Source: Dichomitus squalens LYAD-421 SS1
Lineage: Eukaryota; Basidiomycota; Agaricomycetes; Polyporales; Polyporaceae
Direction: 5' to 3'
DNA: 64,000 nt
NCBI RefSeq assembly: GCF_000275845.1
Contig: NW_006766891.1
Location: 892,777-956,776 of the forward strand
The position numbers and the translations under genes were made by a program. The notes beneath the pieces are model-generated. The model was given only the letters and a program-made list of their open reading frames with translations. It made no database searches and was not told where the DNA came from. Below are positions 10,723-23,379 of the stretch, piece by piece (the first letter of the stretch is position 1; every line of letters begins with the position of its first letter).

Positions 10723-13700
10723 ATGTCTACTTCTTGCGAGAACTACGGGACCCCTAACGGCACAGCGTGTGCCTGCCCTCCTGGCTTCGGCGGTTCGACG
10801 TGCGCCCAACCCGCCTGCGGCGGGACCATCTTCCAGGGCTCGGCGCGCTCCTTGGCCAACGGATCTCCTTTTGCAAACCTGACGTCCTCGGGTTGCTCCT
10901 GCGAGGACGGCTGGACGGGAACGGGATGTAACGTCTGTCAAACGGCCAAGGCGTGCCAGTCCGGCTTCGCAAGCGTCGCCGGTACCTCTGGATCTTTGAC
11001 CGGGGCCAGCACCGGACAGAACAATACCATTGTGTGCAACGACGTGCCAAGAGTTTATGCTGCAGGAGAGATGAGCTGCGACGTACAGGTGAGTCCGAGC
11101 TTCTCGGTACTGGTCTTTAGAACGTCCGGCCAGAAGGCTGCGTTGTGCTATCATCGGAGAACACGTAGCATGCACATTCCTGCACGCGCCCACCGAGCGC
11201 CGGAACTCGGATGGTGCCTTTGAGCTGTACGCTATGCATAGTTTGCGGTCAACGCTCTCACGACGCATCTGACGACGAAGTCGTTAAGATCCCTCTCACA
11301 CTTGTCGCCTGAAACTAGCAAAGTCCGCTATCTGCGAACGTCGTTGTTCTTTAGGCTAGCATTTAGGCATATACCGCTCTATATGCAGAAGCGACTTACG
11401 AGTAGCCGCTCGTCGAAGCAGGCGAGTTCTCGCCTGTGGCTAGCGATGAGGCCCCGAGGATTATACTCAGGCTACCTACGAGGAGCAATCGTACCCCTGT
11501 GTCGTTCAAGAGCGCGTGGATCTGGCTGCTACCAGAACGGTCGTGGGGTAGCATCGACCACGCTAGCTCAAGAGAAGGCATTGCAGTACCTGCATCTCGC
11601 TATCTCTTTGTGTCTTGCGTGTAAACAATTTTTTGCACTCTCACGTGCATCTGATAGGGGGGATAGTCATGAGTATCATGATACCTTGCTGTTGTCTCAC
11701 GAGCATCCTTCTCAAAGAGTGCAGCCTTGAGAAGTGGAGTGAATCCTGATATAATTTGTCTCCTATTCATCTGTGAACACATCCTGATACAATCCACAGA
11801 ACCCTACCCTCCAGTCTTTATTTCCCGGCTCATCCACACTCACTGTCCTACGCAACCTCAATTCCTCTTTCACTCCACTTCCCAACACCACCGCCTTCGG
11901 ACCCAGCGGCTCCGTGTATGCCCAACTCTTCTACGAGGGTGTGGAGCAGTTTTTCTGTGCTGCCGACACGTGCGCACAGGACCTCGGCACGGGCGATGGT
12001 AGCGCTAATTGGAACTGCCAGAACCTCAAGTGCACATGTATTCCTAACACCGCCTTCTGCGGCGCGGTGCAGCTCACGAACCTCACGAGCATTATTGACA
12101 CTCTTAGCGGCACCCTCGGCATTTCCTGCGACGCCCCCTCGGCTGACAACAACACGGCGAACTGTGCATTCAAGCAGGACACCATTCAGCAGGTGTTCGG
12201 CTCCGCAGGGCTCTCGCTCAGCGGTTGCGCCTTCGGCGAGTGCATCGCGCAGAACGTTATCGACACCCTCTCCGGCAACACTACCGCTAGCAACGGCGCG
12301 AGTAGCGGTGGCTCCTCTCTGAGCGGTGGTGTCATCGCTGGCCTCGCGGTCGTGGGCGGCCTCATCGGCATCGCACTGCTCCTCTTAAGCCTTGGCTGGC
12401 TCTCACAGCGCCGTGCGCGCAAGAGCACGAGCGGCTTGCGCTCTTCGGGTGGGGTCATCGTGGAATGGACCGATATCAGCTACTTCGTCCCCCAGCCCAC
12501 TTCCGGCTTCTCGCTCCGTCGCCGTCGTCGTGCAGGCCTCGACCACCAGAAGGTCGTGCTCGATAACGTCAGCGGGCGCGTCGTGCCGGGAGAGATGATG
12601 GCCATTTTCGGCCCTAGTGGTGCGGGGAAGACGACGCTGATCGAGATCCTCGCGCAGAAGCACAAGTCTGGTGAGGTACTCGGGAGCGTCTCGTTCCCTG
12701 GGACCGGGAGCAGTCAACCACGCGTTGGCTTTGCTCCGCAGCAGGATGTCCTACCTCCTATGCTAACGGTTCACGAGGCCCTGCTGTTCGCCGCACGACT
12801 GCGCTTGCCTGAAGGCGTGCCAGACTCGGAGAAGCAGGCGCGCGTCGACGACATCTTGGACCGCCTCGGGATCAGCCATATACGCAATGTCCGTATCGGA
12901 GACGGGGAGAAACGGGGCATTAGCGGAGGGGAGATGCGTCGAGTCAGCATCGGGCTGGAGCTTGTAGCGAAGCCTGACGTTTTGCTTCTCGATGAACCTA
13001 CTTCGGGCCTAGACTCTGTCTCCGCTGCGAAGGTGGCCAAAGTCCTGCACGCGCTCGCACACGACCCAGAGAACCCCACCGCGGTCATCGCGTCCATCCA
13101 CCAACCTAGGTATATCTTTTGCCTCTCTTCCATTCGCCCAGTGTGCGAGTATGCCATCGTTCTCCGCATGATGCTCATCCGTTGTTTTTGCATTACCGCA
13201 GTTCGCAACTCTACCACTCTTTCGACCAGATCCTGCTGCTCTCACATGGGCGCGCGCTCTACTCGGGTCCAGGCGGGTCCGCTCCCGCGCAGCACTTCTC
13301 TGCACAAGGCGTGGCATACAAGGAAGGCTACAACGTGGCCGATTATCTTCTAGACATCGCGAGCGATCCGCCCGTGGGGCTGTTTCAGCTCTCGAATGGT
13401 ACGACCAAGAGCGAACCGCCGGACGTCGGCACGTCTGGGTCTTCTGACGAGGTCGAGAAGGGTCTTGTGGGTGGCACTGTGAACGTCAATGGTGTGGTGA
13501 GCCAGCGAAAGCCGAAGCGGCGGTCGTGGTTCGCGGGGACCTCGTATACCGCGACATTCTTGACACAATTGGAGGTACTCTCCGGCAGGGAGTGGAAGAT
13601 CCTGCGGAGGGACAAGACGCTCTTTTTCTTGCATGTCGCCGTCGCGTCGGTACTGGGTGTTTTCTGCGGTAGGTGCTATGTCGACTTACTCAGGGGCAAT

Positions 13701-14745
13701 GGTCTGGACGCGACTTCTGCAGGTGGACTCTACTTCAACACTGGCATCACTATCTCGGGCTTCCAGTCACGAGTAGGATGCCTATTCTTCTTGGTGCGAT
13801 GTCTTCGCCCTGGCGGATGGCTTGTGTGTCGCACTTACCTTTGTTGCCGCATTCTCTAGGGCGCGCTCATTGCGTTTTCGTCTCTGAGCGCTCTATACAA
13901 TGTCGTAGAGATCCGTCCTCTATTCCTCCGGGAACGATCAGGAGCATACTATAGGTCTGCATACACGCATTATAATCTAGTCATGTACTGATGTTTCACC
14001 CTTGCGCAGTCCCACAGCCTGGCTCCTATCTCGGTTCGTTTTCGACGTCGTCCCTCTCCGTATCATACCCACCATCATTGTATCTACCATGTGCGTAGGC
14101 CCTTCGAGGCGCGCATTCATGCAAAAAGCTGACGACCATATAGCACGTATTGGATGGCGGGCCTTGCGGATGATGCGGCACATTTTTTCAAGTTCCTTTT
14201 CATCTTAGTTCTGTACACGTTAGCCATGACCCTCTTCGTGAGTGTCAGTGTCCCTACTCGACCGATACAAACTCACCACAGACTCCCACGCTGAGCAGAA
14301 CTTCCTACTCGCCTGCCTGTTCCGCAACGGTGGCATCGCCATTCTCATCTCCGCACTGACAGCACTGTACCAAATGACGTATGCCGGGTTCTTTGTGCAC
14401 CTCAACGACATACCTCCCGTATTACGTTGGCTGCAGTGGCTTTGCCCTCTGAAGTACAATCTAGAAGCACTCTCCGTCAACGAGGTCGGCTCTGGGCTGA
14501 TGATCGAGGATTCGCTCGAGGGTGTCCCGGTCAACGTCTCGGCGTCGCTCATTATGCAGACTGTGAGTTTCCGCGTCCTTGTAGAGCTCTGATTGCCTGT
14601 CTTAACGTTTGACCGAATCTTGCAGTTATTCGGCTTCGGGGAGAATAACTACTACCGAGACGTGCTTGTGCTGTTCGCTTTCATCGCAGGCTTCGGGCTG
14701 GGAGTCGTATTTGTGGTGTGGGCGAGGGTCCGTGAGCGCCGGTAG
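10723..14745 (+). CDS. ABCG-type ABC half-transporter with Cys-rich ectodomain
   Basis: Nine exons: 10723-11088, 11800-13109, 13202-13668, 13723-13793, 13860-13954, 14010-14090, 14144-14237, 14299-14562, 14626-14745; 955 aa. It resembles yeast ADP1 in layout. An extracellular N-terminal region with EGF-like Cys patterns (CxCPPGFGGSTC, then CSCEDGWTGTGC) is followed by one membrane span near residues 295-315. The nucleotide-binding domain has Walker A GPSGAGKTT (393-401), signature ISGGEMRR (496-503) and Walker B ending LLLDEPTSGLDS (Asp520). A six-span ABC2 membrane domain follows, including the QMTYAGFFVHL and LKYNLEAL.VNE segments. As a half-transporter it should dimerise. The first intron (11089-11799, 711 nt) is far longer than the others (52-92 nt). 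The start is uncertain: an in-frame ATG at 10558 would add 55 residues with a hydrophobic stretch that could serve as signal sequence. The substrate is unknown. Confidence 0.9.
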
Positions 14746-14941
14746 TCATGTTTGGGTTCCGAACGGTGTAGAATCAGGACATAGATGTCTTCCTGGAATG
14801 TTGTCATGACTTAGGCCTTACGTCCGAGGGTGCGTTTACGGTAAGCTTGAGGTGGTGCGTCCTCACGTTGCTCTATAGAGAAATACTGTCGGATCTGCCA
14901 CCACCGTCCAACCTGCCACCACCGTCCAGCCTGGAGTAGCC
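14746..14941. repeat. Spacer with two 18-bp tandem units
   Basis: Just downstream of the ABCG stop codon. CTGCCACCACCGTCCAAC at 14895-14912 is followed directly by a copy differing at one base (14913-14930). A related CTGCCACC motif recurs near 15264, on the far side of the adjacent MITE. Confidence 0.55.
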
Positions 14942-14945
14942 TACA

Positions 14946-15247
14946 ACGAGGTTTGCAAAACTGATGGTTAGCAACCCTTGGAGGTGTCATACCCCCCTTT
15001 CCGCGCGGGAGGGCACGGGCGCATCAATGATCAGTGATGGGTGAAGCGTGAGCGCAGGATATGAAGGTGCATCCCGCCCGTAAAATCTGACGAGGACTGA
15101 CCTCTGGTACGAGGTCAGCTGTAATTGAGATGTATGCTTGGAGAATTGCATGATGGTAATGGTATCAATCAGGAGCGTCACGTGTAAGGGGAGAGGGGAG
15201 GTATGACACCTTCAAGGGCTGTTAACCCTCAGGTTTGCAAACCTCGT
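14946..15247. mobile_element. MITE with 48-bp terminal inverted repeats
   Basis: The left end 14946-14993 and the complement of the right end 15200-15247 match at 43 of 48 positions, both beginning ACGAGGTTTGCAAA. Weaker similarity continues about 10 bp further in. The element is flanked on both sides by TACA (14942-14945 and 15248-15251), which reads as a 4-bp target-site duplication, although a 2-bp TA duplication with longer ends cannot be excluded. It is 302 bp with no credible ORF, so it is a miniature inverted-repeat element moved by a transposase encoded elsewhere. The superfamily is not recognised from the ends. Confidence 0.8.
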
Positions 15248-15251
15248 TACA

Positions 15252-17169
15252 GTCTCTACCAGCCTGCCACCTCCCTTATCAGGCCGTCAGGTGCTCGCCA
15301 TGCGCCAAAGACAGTAATGCGCAAGAGCGTTTCCTCGTATGTCTATATGGCGCGCAGACGCTGGAGGATGAGTGTCCCGCGAGCCTTCTCGCTTCTCCGA
15401 TTGCGGTTCAAGAATCCGGCATGATGAAGTGAAGCTGCGTCGGTGATCATGCATTACTGGCGGTATGCGGTGTCCTCCAGACCTCTTTTTAGTTGTTAGG
15501 TTGAATCTGCTTGTAACCTGCAGACTCACAGGAAGAGCTCTACAGCGAGTTTTTGTCATGTCGTGCATAGAGTTAGACTTACTGATATCATTGACTCCCG
15601 CAGATTGTTGACAAACTCGCCCCGTGTCTGTACGCAAACAGAGGGGAATCCCGCAAAGCACCCCTCTGTGCCGCCTTTGGAGTACTCGTCAAAATGTGGC
15701 CGTACTTCGTCTGGACCATCTTGTGGACATCTGGCATTTTTCTGCTCTCGGTAGGAGTGCGTCATCTTCAAGCATAGGTGACCGTTCAATGAGGCACTGG
15801 GACGGTTCGCCGCAGCGTCCTAGCACATCTGTAGGGATAAGGACTTCTATGCGGATCGTCAACTGGCCGAGCAACTTCGCTACTAGCTGCTCATTGCCTT
15901 CAACGGCCCTGACAGAGAAAGCCGCGTGTGCTTAGCAGCGATCGATTCCTCCAGTTGACACTCTTCTTTCGGCATTCGCGGGCCTTTGACATGTCGTCTT
16001 TCTCATCGGACATGAGCCGATTCGACAACCGCTCATTTGAAGTATACAATGAGGCTATCTCCCCCATGTACCATGGAGTGGTATGATATGCATCCAACCG
16101 TGATCACTACAATGATAGCGATCTGGTGGAAGAGACGGACATGAGCCTATCCGCGAGGAGTCTGAAGAAACGTTACATTAGCAGATACCAGAATCAAGTC
16201 GGAGATGAAAGACGTACTGCAAAGGTCCATACGAATATAGCGAGAAGGGAAACACCGAACAAGCTGAATACCGTCCACAGCTAGTCGGACCCCGCGAGAG
16301 AGAGGTTGTAGTCCGCATAAGTTGGAGGGTTAGAATCAAGAGCTTGTTAGAGCTGCAAAAAATCGCTACGACACGCTGGTCTTGATCTGATACAAGCCAC
16401 ATGACATCCTGCGAGATTATTGCGTAGTAGTCATGCTAGAAGATGGCCGCCATGCTAGTCGTCAAGAAATACTATGTAGGATGACTGGTGGAGTACAACA
16501 GGTACAAAACGTCCATGAGCGTCTACGCCGATGCCCACTGACCACGTGGACCTAATGGCGCATTAGCGCGTGCGAGACTATTTTGTAGCTCATCGTTCTG
16601 TGTTTCTCTCCGTACGATGGCCACATAGCGTGTTCGATTCACTGCTCAGATCCTCAAGCTGTCGAATCTTCCTGGTATTTTTCCGTTTCGGCACAGTGTT
16701 CTTGGCCGGCTCTCAGATCGAGTGTGCTTTGCGTAGTTACAACAGATGGGGAAGGTCATGCGGGGAGTCATTACCGGCGAAAGTCGAAATAGCGGCTGGT
16801 AGCTGAGCTATGAACGAACCTCCATCGTCATCTTCCCCTGATAGATGGTGCCGCTTACAACAAGTTTGCGCTCGGTTTTAAGACCTCTGACAAGATGTCG
16901 TGTGGACGTTCGTAGCTGAGCCCAGTGAGTAGTAGCTCATACGTTCAGCTGAATCACCAGACTGACCTATAACTGGATGTCAGGATCAGATACGAGCCGT
17001 GTGCACACCAAAAGCCTTTGTGCGCCCGTTTTGGGTAACTTTCCCGATCAGGATCTCCGTCGCTGGGCGAGAGGTTGTAGCCACAAGCGCTGAGACATAC
17101 TGCCTCTTCTCTCTTGATTCCTACCTCGCCTTCACCTTCCAGAGCCTCGTATATCATTTCGGCGTATCT
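15252..17169. other. Intergenic stretch, nothing recognised
   Basis: About 1.9 kb of sequence with short ORFs only, between the MITE and the first FunK1 gene. No domain, RNA gene or strong repeat was seen. The right end should contain the FunK1 promoter. Confidence 0.45.
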
Positions 17170-19728
17170 ATGGACGAACTCAAGGAGTTGACAGCGCAAA
17201 TTTCCTTCGGCAAGTTCTTGGACGCTTTTTGCGTTCAACCACACCCCGACTCCCCTCGATACAAGTCAAAGTCTCAAAAATGTACTACGCGGGCCTATCA
17301 CGAAGCAGTAAGGAGATTAAAAGAAGGTCACGGCTCATACTCTGGTCGCATGGTAGTGTCCTTCATTTGCAGACGCATGAATACGGCTGACCGCTCTTGG
17401 CTTTGGCCTAACCACCGTGGCGTCTCAGGCCGATCTCTTGCAGAAGTTCAAGCTGTGGCCGGGGCACAAACTCACAATTCAATCTCACGACGCAGCTGCC
17501 TTTGAATGGGCCCTCATCGAGCCTCTCCAGGATGCCCGCCCCGGATGGGCGAGTCCACGAGTCCTATTCCGCTTCTGCGAGATCGATCCTCGTCACGAAT
17601 ATTTGCCGAGTGGCTACAACCCGAGTTGGGAATCAGCAGAGGCTGGGTCGACTCGAAGGGAATTTTGGAAAGACATATGCACGCAGGTCCAGCGCCACTT
17701 CGCTCTCCAACAGCTCAATGCGCTTTACGTCGTTCTCGTGCAAGATAACTCGACGCTCCGCGTCACACGCTGGGACCGTTCGGGCGTGGTGGCTACGGAA
17801 TGGGTCGACTACGGCAACAAGCCCGACCTACTGGCCGACCTGTTCTGGCGCATGTCTATGTTGACGGACGAACAGCTCGGGTTTGATCCTACGGCGACCG
17901 CGGTCCTTCCCGGGTCCCCCGAGCATGCTTTGATGGATCGGATGGCCCAACCCCATGCCGACGATTTAGACACTACGGAAGGTGTGGTGATCGAAGGAGA
18001 CGCGACGGACCCGAATCGCGTATTCAAGTTTGCTCGTGATGCGTTCAGACGGACGCTCAGCCTGTCGCCTTTCCTAGCCCGCGGTCGTCCACGATGGAAG
18101 CTTTCCGTGCCCACTACTGATAGTCAGCCTCGGGAGTTCCTCGTAGGCGCGCCCTTGACTTTCGAAAAGGGCGAGGTCTTCGACTGGCGGAACAGTCGTG
18201 GCTACATAGCCGTGGACCGCCAGACAAAGGGCTTCGTGTTCTTGAAAGACACATGGAGGGAGCTCGGCGACCAGGCTAACGCGGAGTCCGAAGGCGACTG
18301 CCTCGCAAGGCTCAACCAGGCTGGGGTGCCGTACGTCCCGACGCTCCTATGCTATGCTGATCTACGATACACGGTGACCCCGGAGTACCACGATCACCAA
18401 GACCGCGAGGGACCTGAATGGCGTCTACATCACCGGATTGTCGTTCGTGAATTTTGCCTCTCGTTGTCTAAGGTAGTGAATGGGCGCCAGCTGGTGTCTG
18501 TTGTCAAAGATTGTGTCTCTGGTGAGTAGTTTATCATTTGTGTTATCGGCTATCGTAGACGCTTACTACGTCCCTCGTACGTCCTCAGCACATGCCGGTG
18601 CAGCCACGTCCGCTGGGGTCCTTCATGGAGATATCTCCTTCGGTAACCTGATGGTTGTACCGAAACTTCGGCCGATGTCAGCAGGGAAGCACGTCGTACG
18701 GTGTGAAGGGATCCTCATCGACTGGGAAAACTTCCGGCCACTTCGGGTGGGTCGTCCCGCCTTGAGGGTATGTCTCCTAGACCTCTCCCATCTGGGTCTA
18801 CAAAAGCATGCGCTTATACCTGGGGCCTCATTGACAGATGACATGGCAATTCGCTTCGGTGTCTTACATTCATGACACAACCGCCCCACTCGAGATCGCA
18901 GACGAGCTCGAGTCGTTCTTCTACGTCCTTATTTACGCTGCCGTACGCCTCCTACACAGCAGCTGCTCCGATGTCGAATCCTTCCTGGCAGGTTTCTTCG
19001 ATCGAGACTACATCGAAGGCGTCGGATGGGCCGTTTCGACATGGAAGCGGTACATACTTGACAGGATGGTCCTCGTCGGACCTCCCTCCGGCGAGAAGCT
19101 GTTCTTCTACGGCGACCCTGCCGACGGCGGGCACGAACGCACAAATACGCCGCTCAACGCCCTTCTAAACGAATGGCTGAAATGGTGCACCTCGAGGCTC
19201 TACGTGCGTTTCGCCGTGAAAGGTCGTCTGGTCTTCCTGGACGACCGGCACTTCATTCCCATGGACAACCCTCCGGCCTTCCAATATAGGCGCGCCATCA
19301 GTCCGTCCCAGCAGAGCGCCCAGGCGCCCAAGCTCGACAATCACAACGCCGTCCTGGAGCTACTCGAGGCGAAGCTCAGGGAGGAGTGGCCGCGCTTCGA
19401 CCTGGCCGGCGACCGGTGTGAATCGGAGACTTATTCCGCCCCTACGCCTGTCGAGCACCACTCGAGCCAACCGCATGTGCTGGTGAAGGAGGAAGAGGAG
19501 GGAGTCGCGCTGATGCTTGAGGAGGCAGCTAAGCCGAGGGAAGCGGTAAAGCGCAAACCGGCCGCGAAGAAGGCGCAGAAGCGGGCTCGCAAGCCACTGG
19601 GAGTCGAGGAGGGTCGGCGGGTCGAGAACAAGGCTGCGACGCGTCGTTCGAAGCGCCTCTTGAACGAGCCCCCTTCCCCTGTCAGGGATGCCATCGAGCG
19701 GCCTGCGAAGCGGCAACGTCGCCGGTAG
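17170..19728 (+). CDS. FunK1-type fungal protein kinase
   Basis: Four exons: 17170-17352, 17429-18521, 18589-18767, 18838-19728; 781 aa. The protein belongs to the fungal FunK1 kinase family, expanded in mushroom-forming fungi and of mostly unknown targets. An N-terminal FLDAF-type segment and a region of about 200 residues precede the kinase core. The core has GFVFLKDTWRE (beta-3-like strand with Lys), the catalytic loop LHGDISFGNLM with HGD in place of HRD, and ILIDWE in the DFG position. MTWQFAS and a helical IADELESFFYVL follow. The C-terminal 110 residues are Lys/Arg-rich with nuclear-localisation-like clusters (KRKPAAKKAQKRARK). The first exon is less certain: its frame, phase and family-like composition fit, but the gene could start inside exon 2. 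A second member lies at 62477-64000. Confidence 0.85.
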
Positions 19729-20696
19729 CGTGCTACATACCTCTCGGACGGTCCTGATACGTACTGTTGCAAAGTAGTGTACTCTGGACCGCGTGTAATC
19801 TAGTTATCATCTGAGCAGTCTACCACTCCATCTATCGGTTCGGAACTCCCATCGGTGACGGACATGTCGCAATGCGCGGTTGGGTACTAGCCCTACTCTT
19901 CCGAAACGCGCGCACTGCTTAGAGTGCATGAGCAGAGACCACACATTTCGCAAGCCAGCCGCCTCACACGGGACGCGAAGGTCGCGCACTGCAGCGAACA
20001 TCAGACGTGACATGCGTAGAATACCGAAGTCACTACATAGTACTGTAGATCGGACTCGGACGGCCACCCCTCAAAATTGGTTGAAGAACCCTGTGGCAGC
20101 GCGCACCCATACGTTGGGTGCAATATCGACGATCGGCATGTTCATCGCTACGGACAACGCTTCGAACCCGTGCACCGCATAACCTATGTGCGTGCACCTA
20201 GTGAAACAAAATACTACGCCAACACTGTACGCACCGGCGTAAACATCGACAAGGGCCACACACATGCAGGTGTGTCAAGCATGATTGGTCGAATTATGTT
20301 GTATCAGTGTAGACGACAGCGACGCGTGATATGTATGATGTGATATGTAGTGCAATGGGGAAGAGAGTGAGCGCTGGAGAGCTAGCATGATTGTAGAGAG
20401 AGAGAGATATATCAGGCAGCCAAGTCGGATGGGATTATTGTGACAACATGGGTGGCGAATAACAATACGCAGCGAGCAGACGAGCCAGGCAAACAAACCC
20501 AAGACTTTCTACAATAGGGACCAATAAATCCGGAGCGAGAAACGTTTGCCGCGCAGAGTGCGCGAGGTATTCAAGAGGACGACAGACTCGTCTGCGCTGA
20601 GCCTTATATAGCGGAGCGGCGGACTCGCGGCAAAACTAGAGAGTTTGCCAAGATGAGAGAGCTCGAGGCCGAAGGGGGAGAGAACTTGAGGAAGCA
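19729..20696. other. Convergent spacer, nothing recognised
   Basis: About 970 bp between the FunK1 stop codon and the stop codon of the minus-strand kinase. It has a short GA-rich run followed by TATAT near 20394-20411 and otherwise no recognisable feature. It probably holds the 3' ends of both flanking transcripts. Confidence 0.45.
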
Positions 20697-23379
20697 TCAA
20701 TGCTCCTGACGAGCAACGCTCCCCGGCCCGATGTCCTCCCCATCCACCAACACGCCCTCCTCGTCCGCGTCCGCGTCCGTATCCAAGTCCCCCTCCGGCC
20801 CCTCCACGCCACTCACCACGATCGGCATCCGCGCCTCCTCCTCCGCCCCGTCCAACACCGGCGACGCCATCACGGGCACCGGCACGGACACCGGCACCCC
20901 CTCCTCCCACTCGCCCTGCAACGCCGGCGGCGGAGGCGCGCCCTCCCCGTGCATCCACTCGTCGATCCACAGATCCGCCACGCGCGAGCGCTTCCGCGGG
21001 TCCCGCACGAGCAGGTGCCCGACGACGCGCCGCACGCCCTCGCTCCGCGCGAGCGCCGCGCCCCTGAGCGGCTCCGCCGCGTCCGTGTGCGCGACGTCGG
21101 GCCACGCGTACGCCCCGACCGCGATGCGGTTCAGCAGCGCCTTGCGTTCCGCGCGCTTGCGCCGCTGCACCTCCCAGTCGGCTTCGGGTCCCTCGCGCGC
21201 GGCTTGAGACGGGGCTAGGGGCGGGGGCGGGTCGAACGGCAGCGTCCGCGTCGCGAGTGCGTACAGCACGACGCCGCACGCCCACGCGTCCGTCTCGCGG
21301 CCGTCGTACGGGCGGCCCATGACGAGCTCGGGCGCGGCGTACGAGTCTGAGCCGCAGAGCGTGGTGAGGTGCGGGTGCGCGGGGTCGACGAAGCGCGAGA
21401 GGCCAAAGTCGGTCAGCTTGATCAGCGAGTGCGCGGGGAGCGGGTGCGCGAAGGGGTCCGCCGTGAGGAGGATGTCTGGAAAAAAGGGCTTGCGTGAGCG
21501 CTGCGAGTCGCGAGCGCGCGCGCGTGTGTGTGCTTACTTTCGAGCTTGATGTCGCGGTGGACGAGGCAGACGCTGTGCATCCACGCGACGGCGCGGCAGA
21601 GCTCGCCCCATATCCGCCGTACGAGCGGCTCGTCGACGCGCGCGTGGCTCGCGGGGTTGTCGACCAGGTCCAGGAGCTCTCCGCCCCCGACGTACTCGAG
21701 CACGAGACAGTGATGCGAAGGGGTGCTGAACGAGTGCAGGTACGAGACTATTGACGGGTGGGAGATGTGCTGCAACGGATACGGTAAGTACAGAGAGCAC
21801 GGGGAGACATCACCAATTACTCCAGACGAGCGATATCCACGCATCTGACACATATCTTCTTTGCCCACGGCACGCATGCGCTACGCCGCGACGTGATCGA
21901 GCAAATGACGCGCCAGCGAGCTCTAGCGGGGGCTTATCGGCGCGATAGGCCTCTCCGCAACGCAGATACGGGATACGGGGGCGATAGAAGGAGGCAGATG
22001 GGGGCGGGGGATACGGCGCGAGATACGAGCGAACGGCAGAGCACAATCGATACACTCACCAGAAGCACTTCGACTTCGCGCACGAAGCTCACGCGCGAGC
22101 GCGAGCTCGCGTCGCACACGGCGCGCTCAGTCATCTTCACCGCGACCAGCCGCCCGCCCGCCTTCTTCTGCCTCTCCTTCCCCTTCCGTGCCGCAGAAGC
22201 GTTCGGCGGCTCCTCGTCCTTCGGCGAGAGCAGCGGCGACTTCGGCGTCGTGCCGAACGCGTCGTCGTCCATGTCGTTCTCGCTCCCCACGCGGGCGTTC
22301 TCGCGTCTACGCCCCGAGGGGCGGGTGCCGTCGATCGTGCGCGAGCGGCGGCCACGGAGGCTCTTGCTGCGCGCGAGCGAGGACTTGCGCACGAGCTCGA
22401 GCGCGTTGAGCTGGCCCCGCGTGTCGCGCGCGAGCCACACGCTGCTGAAGCTGCCCGTCCCGAGCGGCTTGACGAGCTCGAGGGTGAGCGAGGAGCTCGA
22501 CAGCGTCGCCCCCGGCTCGGGCTTGGTCGGGGGCGGCTGTTCCGGTTCGGACGGCGGCGGCGTCGGGGGCGAATGTGATGGCGACCGAGTCGCAGCGGGG
22601 CCCGGGGCCGGGTCCCGGTGCTGCTCTAGGGGGGCGGTGGGCGTCGGAGTCACCTGTGTGGAGGGCGGACGGAGGGGGCGGGCGATAGGGTGGAGATCGT
22701 CCACGGGCGATGCGGTGTGTTCGCCTGCGTGATAGAAGTCCGGGGAGGGCCCGTGGCCATGCGGGGCGCTGGGGTCGGAGTCGAGCAATACAAACTCGCG
22801 GCGCACGTTCGTCCGCTCATACGAGGAAGGCGAGGGGTGGGGGCTGTCGGGCTCGCTCCCGTAGCGCGCGCGAGAAGGAAAGAACCGGCTCAAGGGAGGT
22901 AGTGCGACACGGTGCCGGTGTGGGGGCGGGGACATCGAGGCGTCGCGCGAGCCTACGTCGTCGGAGCGGAGGGAGTGGGCGTCGGTGTCGGCACGGAGGT
23001 TGCTCACGCTCGTGGAGTGCGACAGCGAGCGGATGCTCGGGGGCGGGGTGGGGAGGAGGGAGACCCCGAAGAACTCGGCGTTAAGGGAGCGCGAGGGGGC
23101 CTTGTGGGCGAACTTGGGGGTGTCCCTGTCGTCGGTGCTCACCTCTGACTCGGACTTGGGCTCGGAGCTCTGTCGCGAGTGGGGGTTGGGCGGGGGTTGG
23201 GGTGTCGCAGCGTCATCTGAGAAGGGGGATGCGAAGAAGGCGTATGTCTTACAGCCTGTTGGAGAGGGTGGTGGCGAGGAGAAGGAAGAGGCGGCGGTGT
23301 ACACGCTCAGATGTGACGAGCGAGTCGAGGATGTTTCCGACGCGCAGGGGGACAGATGTGAGCTCCAGCTCTCGAGCAT
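20697..23379 (-). CDS. Serine/threonine protein kinase with long N-terminal tail
   Basis: Three exons: 23379-22060, 21769-21538, 21475-20697; 776 aa. The first 300 residues are Ser/Pro-rich and look disordered. The kinase domain starts near 310 with the glycine loop GTGSFSSVW. Catalytic landmarks are VAVKM (Lys), HRDIKLE (511-517), then NILL across the second splice junction, DFGLS (Asp540), GSDSYAAPE and a DAWACGVVLYAL helix. All catalytic residues are present, so it should be active. The N-lobe carries an insertion of roughly 85 residues, basic and Ser-rich, between the glycine loop and the VAVK strand. The C-terminal tail is acidic and Gly/Val/Pro-rich. The yeast orthologue cannot be named; it resembles CAMK-like or nutrient-signalling kinases. 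The true start is the ATG at 23379, because the frame further upstream opens only with GTG. Very high GC in exon 3 is due to Ala/Arg/Pro codons. Confidence 0.88.

Noticed and set aside
20385..20415. GA/TA-rich run as a possible microsatellite or CRISPR-like repeat
   Set aside because: Only a short simple-sequence run; no spaced repeats of constant unit length anywhere in the window.
20700..21218. Plus-strand Arg/Pro/His-rich ORFs opposite the kinase
   Set aside because: Antisense shadows of GC-rich kinase codons; the kinase strand has intact catalytic motifs.
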